Shown: positions 55,229 through 64,000 of the stretch, in pieces
Position numbering within the stretch: the stretch's first letter is position 1
Layout of the letters: each line of letters starts with the position of its first letter
Source: Motilimonas cestriensis
GTDB taxonomy: Bacteria > Pseudomonadota > Gammaproteobacteria > Enterobacterales > CBDFNC01
Reading direction: 5' to 3'
Assembly: GCF_021295315.1 (NCBI RefSeq)
Contig: NZ_JAIMJA010000020.1
Location: forward strand, 1 to 64,000
Length of the DNA stretch: 64,000 nucleotides
Notes under the pieces: generated by a model
What the model saw: the letters and a program-made list of their open reading frames with translations, nothing else
What the model was told of the DNA's origin: nothing
Databases searched by the model: none
Made by a program: the position numbers and the translations under genes

Positions 55229-55684
55229 ATGAAAAGCCCCCATACTCAACGAGGAATTTCATTATTTATTAGTATGTTAATGCTGGCATTGTTGTCAGCC
55301 TTAACCACCTTATTGATGGCCAATGCCAGCTTAGATTTAAAAATGGCGGGGGCAGCCGCGTTAAAAATTGATGCAGATCAGCAGCTAGAAGGGGCAATTG
55401 AAGAGTTACTGGCAAAAGATGATAGCGCGCTAAAATTTGCCAGCGCCATCAAGGGCAGTCAATTTACCTTAACCCACATTAGCGGCGTGAGCTCGGCAGT
55501 TGCTCAAGTACAAGATCAGCCCAGCTGCGCACGAAGTCGAAAACCGAGCTCAGATGACATTTTTGCTTGTCGCTATTTGCACACAAAATTAAACCGTGAT
55601 TATGGCCGAGCCAAAACTGGCAGCGGCCGCTTAGGCCATAACAGTGCAGGCTTAGGCATAGAGCAAAAAACCCTTAAGAACTAA
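55229..55684 (+). CDS. pilX: Type IV pilus minor pilin PilX (copy 1)
   Basis: A 151-residue protein. Leader ends QRG before ISLFISMLML; the usual Glu at position 5 is absent, which is common in PilX-type tip pilins. MANASLDLKMAGAAAL and QPSCAR...FACRYL match PilX. A gap of about 100 bases with a GAT/ATG-rich leader separates it from pilY1. Confidence 0.85.
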   Translation: MKSPHTQRGISLFISMLMLALLSALTTLLMANASLDLKMAGAAALKIDADQQLEGAIEELLAKDDSALKFASAIKGSQFTLTHISGVSSAVAQVQDQPSCARSRKPSSDDIFACRYLHTKLNRDYGRAKTGSGRLGHNSAGLGIEQKTLKN

Positions 55685-55786
55685 AAGCTAAACACGCCTT
55701 CCTAGGATGGGAAAGTGATGCGGTAATAACCGCAACACGCATAGGACGCATTAATTTAATTTCCAAAAAACATGGAAAGGACACTA

Positions 55787-58700
55787 ATGTACAGGTTCAA
55801 ATTATTACTGCCCTTTGGCGCTCTTTTGTGCGCGAATGCCCTTGCTGATGATACTGAGTTATATATCGCCGATATTTCTGCGCAAAATGGTCTGCGCCCA
55901 CAAGTTATGATTATATTCGATAACTCTGGCAGCATGCGTGATTCAGAAATGCTTACCAAAGAGGCCTTCGATCCCAATAAAGATTATGGCGAATCAGGGC
56001 AACAAAAGATCTACTGGGGCGGTGCTGGACAAAAGGTGCCCAAACTAAACAGTCGTAATCAATTCGACAGCAACAAAAATAATTGTCAATCAGCTGTTGA
56101 CCCATTAGCAAAAAATGGCAAGTACACCGGTAATCTAAGAAGATGGAATAGTAAAAACCAAACTTGGCTACGCCTTAACAAGAGCAAAGGGGAGTATTTT
56201 GATTGTCGCGAAGATGTCGATAAAAACCAAGTTTTAAACCCTGGCTCTCAAGTTGACGGGTTTCCAATCAATGACATAAAAACCGGCTATCAAGCTACCA
56301 AGGGAAGTAGTGTTTTTAAAGGCTCTGATGGTATTACGCTTTATACCGAAAAATACCTCACTTGGTATCATCAACCCGATACCGTCACTAAAAGCCGCTT
56401 AAGTATCGCCCAAGACGCAATTTCCGATCTGGTCAAATCCACCCCTTCGGTTAACTTTGGTTTAACGGTATTTAACTACAATGACAGTTATGACACTCGT
56501 AACGGTGGCCGCGTCGTTCGTGCCATTAACGATATGACAGCGCAAGATAGAGCGGACTTTAGTCGTGTCATTAATAGCCAGTCAGCCCAAGGCAACACCC
56601 CTTTGTGTGAATCACTCTATGAAGTCTATCGGTACTTTGCAGGTAAAACGGTTTACTTTGGTGATGATGATGCCAACTATGGCAGTTACTTAGCCAATAA
56701 ACCGCCAAGAGATAGCAATGCTGAAGCGCCGCAGGGTACCTATAAATCCCCCTATAAAACCTGTCAGGATAAAGCTTACATTATCTTAATGACCGATGGT
56801 CAACCGACTCAAGATAATATGGCTAACCATTTAATCGCTAATTTAACAGGCGCGAGTGCGTGGAATTACAGTTACTTACCAGCACTAGCAAAGCACCTCA
56901 ATACAAAAGACATCAACAATACGAAAGCAGGTACGCAAACAGTGTCCACCTTCACCATTGGCTTTGGTGAAGCAGCAACCACTCAAGCTGGGGCATTATT
57001 ATTAGAAACCGCGACCCAAGGCGGCGGTGAATACTACCCCGCTACCGATGCAAAAGCACTGCAACAAGCCTTTCAAGAAACGATCATTAAAATTCTCGAC
57101 CAATCTTCTAGCTTTAACGCACCTGCCGTTTCAGCCACAAGTTTTGATCGCACCCAGCATCAAAACAACGTGTATTACTCGATGTTTATGCCAAGTAAAA
57201 AGCAGCGCTGGCGTGGCAATATTAAAAAGCTCACTATTGATAACAAAGGCATTTTACGAGACGCCAACAACCTGCCGGCTATTTCGGCCAATGGTTATAT
57301 CAGTGAAGATTCATCTACCGGTTGGGGCGGCGTTAATGATGGTAACTCGGTTAGTCAAGGTGGCGTAGCCGCAGCAATAGCCAAGCAAACCAGTCGTAAA
57401 GTTTACACTAATATTCAAGGTGCGCTGGTTGAACTAAACAAGCAAAACATCAAAACATTCTTTAATGCTGCCAGCGACGATGCGCTAGCGGCTGAACTTG
57501 GGATAGATGCGACCAATCTCAATACACATTTAAATTGGCTGCTCGGCTACGATGTGCATGATGTTAACGGCAACAATAGCATTGCCGACTACCGCGCTGA
57601 TATCTTTGCCGATCCACTGCATTCAAAGCCCACCGCCATCGTTTATCCAAGTGGTAATGACACCACTCGCTTAATGGTCGGCACCAATGCAGGCTTTGTT
57701 CATTTCTTTCATGACAAAGGCCAAACAGTAACCGAAGATTGGGCTTTTATTCCAGCCGAACTACTTAGCCATGGCTTAGCATTAATGGATGACAAAGACG
57801 CAGCGACTCATCCTTATGGAATGGATGGCACGGCCACGGTGTTTGACGTAAGCAAAGGGCCAAGTCGACAGTTAATTGCAGTAATGGGCATGCGCCGCGG
57901 TGGTAAAAGCTATTACGCCTTTGATATTACCAAGCCAACATCGCCAACATTACTTTGGAAAATTGGTAAATCAGACAGCCAATTTACCGAGTTAGGCCAA
58001 ACGTGGTCAAAAGCTAAATCGGGCTGGCTTAACGTCTCTGGCGACACTATCCCAGTATTTATTTTTGGCGCAGGTTATGACGTTAATAAAGATAGCTGCA
58101 GCGGTGCAGACAACTGTAAAGATACTGAAGGCCGTGGCATTTTCATTGTTAATGCTAAGACAGGACAGCATATCTGGTCTAATAATGTGGCTTGCAATGC
58201 CACTGACGCGCACTGTATGCAGCACAGTATACCCAGCGAAATAGCCACCTTAGACAGCAATAGTGATGGCATTGTTGACCGCTTATACGCTGGTGATACA
58301 GGCGGCAACCTGTGGCGAATCGACTTAAAAGGCGATTCACCGAAGGCTTGGAGTACTATCAAGCTAGCAAAACTCAGTGACGACACTAGCAAAGGTGATC
58401 GCCGCATTTTCACTCCCCCCACTATTGCTCGTAGCTTGATCCAAAAAGTGATTAAGGTAGATAAAAACTATCAAGTTTACGATCAAGCCGTTGATATGGT
58501 ATTGGTCGGCACGGGTAACCGCGCAAAGCCCGCCTCTGACATCAGTAATCAAGATACGTTTGTAATGATCAAAGACACCCACATTTTACCCACTACTTTT
58601 GGCAGTGGTGGTGTAGAAAAGCCCACCCCAATTGCATTCGACGATTTATTTAATATCACCAGTAATCCCATCGAGAGTAGTACCGATTTAATGCTCTCTC

Positions 58701-59149
58701 GTGCCAACTTAAGCAGTCATTCAGGCTGGCGTTATGAGTTTAAAGGCAATGGTGAAAAATCGCTGGGCGGCGCTTTGGTGCTCGCTGGCACGGTTTACTT
58801 TAGCTCGTTTTCGCCTAATGCGACCTCAAACTTACAATGTGGGATTGGCGATCTAGGCCTTGGCAAACTTTATGCTGTTAATCTATTTGATGGCACCAAT
58901 ACGCATACTTGGCGCGAAAAAGAAATTGGTAATCAAGTGCCTGATACCATCGTGGCGCATTCAGGTAAAGATGAGCAAGGCCAATCTGTGATCCGCTTAC
59001 TTGGCGTTGGCCAAGGAGAGCAAATATCGGTCATTATCCCAGAAGATCCCAACAACAGTACTGAAGCGCAAGATGTGAATACTGGCACCCAGTCCACCGA
59101 GGCCAACATGAAGCCAAATCGGATCTACAGCTATTTTGAAGAATTATAA
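55787..59149 (+). CDS. pilY1: PilY1-type pilus tip adhesin (copy 1)
   Basis: A 1120-residue exported protein from ATG 55787 (ribosome site GGAAAGGAC; the upstream ATG at 55772 overlaps that site). The signal peptide ends ANALA. The VWA domain starts with MIDAS-type DNSGSM (45-50), followed by [12 protein letters not shown] and [10 protein letters not shown]. The C-terminal half is a PilY1 beta-propeller with a calcium loop DSNSDGIVD (823-831) and [12 protein letters not shown]. PilY1 promotes pilus extension and adhesion in a calcium-dependent way. The MIDAS suggests metal-dependent binding. Confidence 0.93.
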   Translation: MYRFKLLLPFGALLCANALADDTELYIADISAQNGLRPQVMIIFDNSGSMRDSEMLTKEAFDPNKDYGESGQQKIYWGGAGQKVPKLNSRNQFDSNKNNCQSAVDPLAKNGKYTGNLRRWNSKNQTWLRLNKSKGEYFDCREDVDKNQVLNPGSQVDGFPINDIKTGYQATKGSSVFKGSDGITLYTEKYLTWYHQPDTVTKSRLSIAQDAISDLVKSTPSVNFGLTVFNYNDSYDTRNGGRVVRAINDMTAQDRADFSRVINSQSAQGNTPLCESLYEVYRYFAGKTVYFGDDDANYGSYLANKPPRDSNAEAPQGTYKSPYKTCQDKAYIILMTDGQPTQDNMANHLIANLTGASAWNYSYLPALAKHLNTKDINNTKAGTQTVSTFTIGFGEAATTQAGALLLETATQGGGEYYPATDAKALQQAFQETIIKILDQSSSFNAPAVSATSFDRTQHQNNVYYSMFMPSKKQRWRGNIKKLTIDNKGILRDANNLPAISANGYISEDSSTGWGGVNDGNSVSQGGVAAAIAKQTSRKVYTNIQGALVELNKQNIKTFFNAASDDALAAELGIDATNLNTHLNWLLGYDVHDVNGNNSIADYRADIFADPLHSKPTAIVYPSGNDTTRLMVGTNAGFVHFFHDKGQTVTEDWAFIPAELLSHGLALMDDKDAATHPYGMDGTATVFDVSKGPSRQLIAVMGMRRGGKSYYAFDITKPTSPTLLWKIGKSDSQFTELGQTWSKAKSGWLNVSGDTIPVFIFGAGYDVNKDSCSGADNCKDTEGRGIFIVNAKTGQHIWSNNVACNATDAHCMQHSIPSEIATLDSNSDGIVDRLYAGDTGGNLWRIDLKGDSPKAWSTIKLAKLSDDTSKGDRRIFTPPTIARSLIQKVIKVDKNYQVYDQAVDMVLVGTGNRAKPASDISNQDTFVMIKDTHILPTTFGSGGVEKPTPIAFDDLFNITSNPIESSTDLMLSRANLSSHSGWRYEFKGNGEKSLGGALVLAGTVYFSSFSPNATSNLQCGIGDLGLGKLYAVNLFDGTNTHTWREKEIGNQVPDTIVAHSGKDEQGQSVIRLLGVGQGEQISVIIPEDPNNSTEAQDVNTGTQSTEANMKPNRIYSYFEEL

Positions 59150-59163
59150 AGAGGAATAAGTAC

Positions 59164-59568
59164 GTGAGAAATCAGCAAGGGTTTACCCTTATTGAAATAA
59201 TGATCACGGTAGCAATCGTCGGCATACTAGCAGCGATAGCCTACCCTAGTTACATGCAATATGTACTGACAAGCAGCCGAGCTCAAGCGACGACCGAGCT
59301 AACTGAAATTGCTAATTTGCAAGAGCAGTATTACCTCGATCATAATCGTTATGCCGCCAGCCTAGACCAGCTAGGCTATACCAGCAGCGCCATTACAACG
59401 GAAAATGGCCGATTTAATATCAAGGTAAGCTCAACCGACCGCGAAATTGATTTTACTGTAACGGCAAAAGCCATTGGCCAACAATTAAAGGATACGACGT
59501 GCTTAACTTTCACGCTCAATTATCAGCAGAAAAAAGAGGCAACATCAAATGATTGCTGGAAAAAATAA
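59164..59568 (+). CDS. pilE: PilE-type pilin
   Basis: A 134-residue prepilin: MRNQQG before [10 protein letters not shown] (Glu at +5), then a hydrophobic helix and [15 protein letters not shown]. Two cysteines near the end (TTCLTF, NDCWKK) form the D-loop. PilE is a minor subunit of tip complexes in this gene order. The start is GTG after GAGGAATAAGTAC. The gene overlaps the next one by 20 bases. Confidence 0.9.
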   Translation: MRNQQGFTLIEIMITVAIVGILAAIAYPSYMQYVLTSSRAQATTELTEIANLQEQYYLDHNRYAASLDQLGYTSSAITTENGRFNIKVSSTDREIDFTVTAKAIGQQLKDTTCLTFTLNYQQKKEATSNDCWKK

Positions 59569-59896
59569 CCCTAAACACTATCGTCTCAGCATGGCGCTGC
59601 TCTTAGGAGCAAGCCTAATACTGGGCCAAGCGCAAGCGCAAAAGCCATTACAAGAATACCGCTGTGCCATGATCTTGGCTGACAATGAACCTTACATTGG
59701 TCATTACCAATATCAATCAGAATATAAATCAACCGATAAAATGCAAAAAAGCATGGCAGAAAAAGCCGGCGAATCAATCTTTCAAGCAGACGGGACAACT
59801 TTAATCGCAGTAAAAAAAGTACTTGAATGCGCGCATTCAGGTCAGAGCTTTACCTCTGACGCAGCAAAATCAGTAGAGCAAGGTTTTGATTATTAA
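59549..59896 (+). CDS. TapY2-like periplasmic pilus-associated protein
   Basis: A 115-residue protein with a signal peptide ([16 protein letters not shown]) and a small domain with [17 protein letters not shown] and [10 protein letters not shown]. Two cysteines may pair. The position after pilE and the layout fit the TapY2 family seen in Shewanella and Aeromonas type IV pilus clusters. The gene start overlaps pilE; an internal ATG at 59591 would remove the overlap. Function unknown. Absent from the visible part of copy 2. Confidence 0.55.
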   Translation: MIAGKNNPKHYRLSMALLLGASLILGQAQAQKPLQEYRCAMILADNEPYIGHYQYQSEYKSTDKMQKSMAEKAGESIFQADGTTLIAVKKVLECAHSGQSFTSDAAKSVEQGFDY

Positions 59897-60234
59897 CAGT
59901 TTCTAGCAAGTAGCACAGGGCTCTATTGAGGTTTAGCGATGAACCTGAAGTCATTACGAGGCCAAATAGAAGCAAAACAAGGTTGTTAATGTGCTTTTCC
60001 CCTCTTTTTGAGGGGATTTTTTCTCTCCAATTTTTTCCAGCCGCAATCATTGTCTATCGCGACAGAATTAAAAATAAATAAACCAAAAAATCAAATACCT
60101 AACAAAAAAAACCACATTAAAGACAATCGTTGTAAAAGATCCTGACAGCAAGAAAAAAAATCGCAGATATACTTAAGCAATGGATTGGTTAGTTTATTTA
60201 TTAATTTATTGCCTAACAAACAAGGAGGCTAGTA
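59897..60234 (+). other. Spacer between the two pilus operons
   Basis: 338 bases. A terminator (59999-60022, CCCCTC/GAGGGG with a T run) closes operon 1. The remaining 200 bases are AT-rich, with A runs (60060-60150), and end in AAGGAGG before the second pilV. The region should carry the promoter of operon 2; no clear -35/-10 pair was seen. Confidence 0.6.
59999..60022 (+). terminator. Terminator of the first pilus operon
   Basis: CCCCTC/GAGGGG stem with a five-T loop and a run of six T. Confidence 0.85.
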
Positions 60235-60828
60235 GTGATAGTGACAAACTGGCTTCAACGCCCCTCAATGAAGGGAGTATTTGTTCGCGGCTTTAGTTTA
60301 ATTGAAGCGATGATCACACTGTTTATATTAACCACCGGGTTATTGGGTGTTGCTGCATCCCAAGGCATCGCTAAAAAATCAGCTTTTGAATCTCAACAGC
60401 GCACCCTTGCTAGCTTTATCGCCATGGACATCGCAGAGCGGATCCACCTCAATCGCACTGAATTTATCAACACGCCGGATCTTTATGCCGTTAACAGTGT
60501 CATTGAAACCGCGAAGACGCTAACTCTACCTAAATGCTCCAGCTGCTCAGCCAGCGATCGCCGCACTATCGACCTGATTCACTGGCAAGATTTACTCAAA
60601 GGAACGCAAGTTAGCGACAACGCTCGCTCTATTGGTGGCCTCGCTAAGGCAGATGCTTGTATCGGTTACGAAACCACATCTGGCCTAGTCACTATCATTA
60701 TTAGCTGGCAAAGCCGACAACAACTTGAAGATGGCGCAAATACAACTATGACGTTAGCCAAGAACTGTGGCGCAGAAAGCAAAGAGCGCCGCCAAATCAC
60801 GATTACAACGTTGGTCAGAAATGCGTAG
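60235..60828 (+). CDS. pilV: Type IV pilus minor pilin PilV (copy 2)
   Basis: A 197-residue paralogue of copy 1. The leader ends VRG before FSLIEAM, and GVAASQGIAKKSAFESQQRT is nearly identical to copy 1. The C-terminal half differs more, and the CSSCSAS cysteines are placed similarly. GTG start chosen because AAGGAGG lies six bases before. Its stop overlaps the pilW start (ATGCGTAG). Confidence 0.9.
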   Translation: MIVTNWLQRPSMKGVFVRGFSLIEAMITLFILTTGLLGVAASQGIAKKSAFESQQRTLASFIAMDIAERIHLNRTEFINTPDLYAVNSVIETAKTLTLPKCSSCSASDRRTIDLIHWQDLLKGTQVSDNARSIGGLAKADACIGYETTSGLVTIIISWQSRQQLEDGANTTMTLAKNCGAESKERRQITITTLVRNA

Positions 60829-61822
60829 CACAAGGCTAAAGCAACGAGGATTCGGCATCATCGAATGGATGATAGGAATGACTATCGGGCTATTTCTAAT
60901 TGGCGGGATCACCGCTGTATTTGTTCAATCTCGCGCCGGCTCGCAAAATACCAATCAAATGGGTGAACTACAGGAAACAGGACGAATTGCACTGCAATTA
61001 ATTAGCCAAGATCTTAGACAAGTCGGATTTTGGGGAGTAGCCACCTCGAACGTAATGACAAGGTTAAATGCAACCATCAACAATGAAGTTATCACCCCGA
61101 CGCTTAGTAGTGGTAGTGATTGCACTGACGATTTAGGTGGCGGCTCTTTCCCCGAAGACAGCATTCAATTTCGACAATTTTGGTCATTTGAAATCCCTCA
61201 ATTGTCGAGCCTGAACTATATGCGTTGTATTATTGATGACGATCCTGACTCACAGCTCAAACGTGGTACCGATGTAATTGCACTTAAGCGCTTAATGGGG
61301 AAACGAGAACCCATTCCAGCAGCGGGTACCGTAACTGCAGATAGCCCTTATTTATTAGTGGGTAGCCATAGTAAGGCCGTTATTTTTGCATCCGGCTCAA
61401 CCCCACCAAGCGATCCGTCTTTTACGGGTAGTGATGCTTGGCAATACTTACACCATGTTTATTTCTTAGATCGCTCTCTCAGCACTAACACCCCTCGACT
61501 GCGCCGGATGAGCCTTAATAACAGCGGCATGACTTTGGAGCCTATTTTGCTATCTGGCGTTGAGGACATGCAATTGCTCTATATCGTAGAAGAAGCCAAT
61601 GGTAATACTAACTATCAGACCTCAGCATTATCAAACGACAAAGTCATTGGCGTTGAAGTGTTTATTCTGGTTAGAGCACTGGAAGAAAGTAAACGTTATT
61701 TGAATCAAAACACCTACACCCTTGCGGATAAAACAATCACAGTGAACGATAATTTTAGACGCTTATTGGTATCCAGCGTGATTAGCTTTAGTAATCCAAT
61801 GTGGCTAGATAAGGCAATCTAA
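60821..61822 (+). CDS. pilW: Type IV pilus minor pilin PilW (copy 2)
   Basis: A 333-residue paralogue of copy 1 (MRSTRLKQRG before FGIIEWMIGM). QMGELQETGRIALQLISQDL and DLRQVGFWGV are shared. I chose the ATG at 60821, inside the pilV stop, which is the same overlap as in copy 1; a longer start at 60767 would run through pilV. The stop overlaps the next frame (TAATG). Confidence 0.9.
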   Translation: MRSTRLKQRGFGIIEWMIGMTIGLFLIGGITAVFVQSRAGSQNTNQMGELQETGRIALQLISQDLRQVGFWGVATSNVMTRLNATINNEVITPTLSSGSDCTDDLGGGSFPEDSIQFRQFWSFEIPQLSSLNYMRCIIDDDPDSQLKRGTDVIALKRLMGKREPIPAAGTVTADSPYLLVGSHSKAVIFASGSTPPSDPSFTGSDAWQYLHHVYFLDRSLSTNTPRLRRMSLNNSGMTLEPILLSGVEDMQLLYIVEEANGNTNYQTSALSNDKVIGVEVFILVRALEESKRYLNQNTYTLADKTITVNDNFRRLLVSSVISFSNPMWLDKAI

Positions 61823-61833
61823 TGGAGGCAAAA

Positions 61834-62280
61834 ATGAAATTTCAGCAAGGCATTGCACTTTTTATCAGCATCATTTTACTGCTTCTATTATCAGGATTAA
61901 CCACCTTGCTAATGTCCAATGCCAGTTTAGATCTCAAAATGGCTGGTGCCAGTGCACAGCGAATCGATGCCGACCAGCAATTAGAGGGCGCTATTGGTGA
62001 AATATTAACAAATACTAATGCTAGCCAACAATTTGCTACCGCGGCACTCGATACCCAGTTTGAAGTAAAGCACATTAAAAACATTAGTACTTCTGTTGTG
62101 GCCATAAATGAGCAACCTAGTTGCGCTCGAAGCAAAGACCCAAGCTCGGTCGGCTTATTCTCTTGTCGCTATCTAGACACTCGGCTATCAAAGCAATATG
62201 GCCGCGCCAAAATAGGTGGTGGCCATCAAGGTGAAAATGCAGCGGGGTTAGGCGTAGAACAAAAGTTATTGAAAAAATAA
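61834..62280 (+). CDS. pilX: Type IV pilus minor pilin PilX (copy 2)
   Basis: A 148-residue paralogue of copy 1: MKFQQG before IALFISIILL, then SNASLDLKMAGASAQ, and QPSCARS...FSCRYL. Glu at +5 is absent in both copies. ATG 61834 follows TGGAGG by six bases; an ATG at 61822 overlaps the pilW stop. Confidence 0.87.
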   Translation: MKFQQGIALFISIILLLLLSGLTTLLMSNASLDLKMAGASAQRIDADQQLEGAIGEILTNTNASQQFATAALDTQFEVKHIKNISTSVVAINEQPSCARSKDPSSVGLFSCRYLDTRLSKQYGRAKIGGGHQGENAAGLGVEQKLLKK

Positions 62281-62381
62281 ACCACACTTATTCGGGATGA
62301 ATAAGCATGGATAAACACACTGTTTACGCGCCGTTATGGATCATTGGCACACAGCAGTATGTAGCTAGAATAGGATGACCC

Positions 62382-64000
62382 ATGGTAAAGCAAATTTTAA
62401 TCGCCGCAGCCCTCACCGGAGTGAGCATGGCTATTCTTGCGGATGACACTGAGCTCTATATTGCAGATGTTTCCGCGCAAAATGGGTTAAGACCGCAAGT
62501 AATGATTATCTTTGATAATTCCGGCAGTATGCGTAACACCGAACTATTGACCAAAGAGCCTTTTGATCCAACGGCCAGCTATGGCGAGCCTAACAGCGGT
62601 AAAATATATTGGGCTCAAGCCGGTGATGGGGTTCCTAGCACAAGTGATAACAACTACTTTTTAGCGACCAAAAACAACTGCCAGTCGTCTATCGCCCCCC
62701 TAACTTCAGCAGGTAAGTACACCGGTAATATGCGCCGTTGGTATGCAAAAAAACGAACTTGGCGAACACTTTCCTCAGATAATGGAACATGGTTCGACTG
62801 CCGTGAAGATGTCGACTACAAAATCACCAGCAACCCAGCCAGTGGTGTTGAAGGTTACCCAAGAAATGGTTCAAATAACCCTTATAGTAGCAATACCAGC
62901 ACCGATATATTTCGCGGTAACGATGGCGTGACCCTTTACACTGAAAAATACCTGTATTGGCACTATCAAAATAATACCATTAAAAAAAGCCGCTTGGCGA
63001 TAGCGCAGGATGCCATCTCTGAGCTGGTGAAATCCACGCCTTCGGTTAATTTTGGCCTAACGGTTTTTAATTACAATGCGTCGGATGGCACCCGTAATGG
63101 CGGCCGAGTTGTCCGCGCCCTCAGTAATATGACCGAGCAAGATAGGGCCAGCTTTAGTAATACGATAAATGCACAGCAAGCAATGGGGAATACCCCTCTG
63201 TGCGAGTCTTTATATGAAGTTTATCGCTACTTTGCTGGACTCGGTGTGTACTTTGGTGATGATGACTATGATTACGGCTACTACCTAGCAAATAAACCGC
63301 CAAGAGATCTAAATGCAGAGAGCCCAGAGGGAACTTATGCCTCGCCATATAAAACCTGTCAGGATAAAGCGTATGTCATTTTAATGACAGACGGTGAGCC
63401 AACTCAAGACGGTAAAGCTAACTCACTGATTTATAGTCTTACTAATGGTAACGCATCGTATTCTAGCTATATGCCAGCACTGGCAAAATACATGAATAAC
63501 AATGACATTAATCTCAATAAAACGGGTAAGCAAATCATCTCAACCTACACCATAGGTTTTGGCGATGGCGCCACCTCTGGCGCAGGAGGCTTATTACTTG
63601 AAACCGCGAAGCAAGGCGGAGGTGAATACTTCCCAGCGACCGATGCGGCAGACTTACAGCAAGCTTTTCAAGAAACCATCATTAAAATACTCGATCAATC
63701 TTCAAGCTTTAATGCCCCCGCAGTATCAGCTACGAGTTTTGACCGCACGCAACATCAAAACACTATTTATTACTCGATGTTTATGCCCAGTAAAAAACAG
63801 CGCTGGCGCGGCAACATTAAAAAGCTCACCATAGACAATAAAGGCGTGCTACGTGATGCTAGTAATGCAGCAGCCATAGACGACAACGGCAATATTCGAG
63901 AAGGCGCATCAACCGCTTGGGGCGGAGTTAATGATGGTAACTCAGTGACTCAAGGGGGGGTTGCAGATGCCATCGCCGCACAAAGCTCTCGAACACTTTA
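62382..64000 (+). CDS. pilY1: PilY1-type pilus tip adhesin (copy 2), cut by the window edge
   Basis: At least 539 residues, open to the right edge. A signal peptide (MVKQILIAAALTGVSMAILA) is followed by the same VWA/MIDAS start [20 protein letters not shown] and ILMTDGEPTQ. The region following the MIDAS (about residues 65-190) is diverged from copy 1 while the core is nearly identical. Whether the propeller and calcium loop follow cannot be seen. It lies about 100 bases after pilX, as in copy 1. Confidence 0.92.
   Translation, partial: MVKQILIAAALTGVSMAILADDTELYIADVSAQNGLRPQVMIIFDNSGSMRNTELLTKEPFDPTASYGEPNSGKIYWAQAGDGVPSTSDNNYFLATKNNCQSSIAPLTSAGKYTGNMRRWYAKKRTWRTLSSDNGTWFDCREDVDYKITSNPASGVEGYPRNGSNNPYSSNTSTDIFRGNDGVTLYTEKYLYWHYQNNTIKKSRLAIAQDAISELVKSTPSVNFGLTVFNYNASDGTRNGGRVVRALSNMTEQDRASFSNTINAQQAMGNTPLCESLYEVYRYFAGLGVYFGDDDYDYGYYLANKPPRDLNAESPEGTYASPYKTCQDKAYVILMTDGEPTQDGKANSLIYSLTNGNASYSSYMPALAKYMNNNDINLNKTGKQIISTYTIGFGDGATSGAGGLLLETAKQGGGEYFPATDAADLQQAFQETIIKILDQSSSFNAPAVSATSFDRTQHQNTIYYSMFMPSKKQRWRGNIKKLTIDNKGVLRDASNAAAIDDNGNIREGASTAWGGVNDGNSVTQGGVADAIAAQSSRTL

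Overview
The window is about 64 kb of chromosome from a marine-type gammaproteobacterium. The housekeeping blocks, the DUF6776 protein, the TIGR03899 protein, a ZrgABCDE-like zinc system and the TapY2-like pilus protein all fit Alteromonadales, most likely near Colwelliaceae (Colwellia/Thalassotalea). That placement is inferred from gene content and order; no 16S or marker tree was available. No rRNA, tRNA or CRISPR array was recognised.

Layout. (1) 1-2.1 kb is mobile debris. The 3' end of an IS3-family element abuts a set of small integron-type cassettes, all reading on the minus strand. Four attC-like sites (R/L inverted-repeat arms) separate them, and a group II intron domain V lies among them. 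No integrase gene is visible, so this looks like a cluster of attC sites lacking an integrase (CALIN). (2) 2.3-12.2 kb, mostly minus: NERD protein, YdcH-like, RidA, a lipoprotein, the MepM peptidase, a TRIC-type channel, an RND efflux pair and erpA. (3) 12.3-19.2 kb: a DUF6776 protein with a repeat tail, hemL, a lone GH2 beta-mannosidase, a 0.9-kb intergenic region with a possible small RNA and a 59-aa ORF, and an OmpA-like lipoprotein. (4) 19.2-33.7 kb keeps the enterobacterial order mrcB-hrpB-sfsA-dksA-gluQRS-pcnB-folK-panBCD, then yadGH and hpt. (5) 34-36.6 kb: a HapR/LuxR/SmcR-type TetR regulator divergent from hpt, then ubiX and mpl. (6) 36.8-45.1 kb: two unknown exported proteins, a zrg-like zinc import operon with a histidine-rich repeat protein, a 29-codon membrane ORF, a TIGR03899 protein, a diguanylate cyclase and an orphan gcvH. 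(7) 45.2-53.1 kb: ubiI-ubiH-pepP-UPF0149 on the minus strand, divergent from zapA-6S RNA-fau-rpiA-serA. (8) 53.6-64 kb: two tandem copies of a type IV pilus minor-pilin/adhesin operon. The first is pilV-pilW-pilX-pilY1-pilE-tapY2. The second is pilV-pilW-pilX-pilY1 and runs off the right edge.

How the genes work together. The 19-31 kb block joins cell-wall synthesis (PBP1B), RNA metabolism (HrpB, PcnB, GluQRS, DksA) and folate/pantothenate synthesis. The ubi-pepP/zapA/6S block is a classical gammaproteobacterial divergent locus. The most unusual items are the duplicated pilus operons, each with a large VWA-domain PilY1; the integrase-less cassette cluster cut by an IS element and carrying an intron remnant; the orphan GcvH with a changed lipoylation motif; and several short ORFs and RNAs in the gaps.
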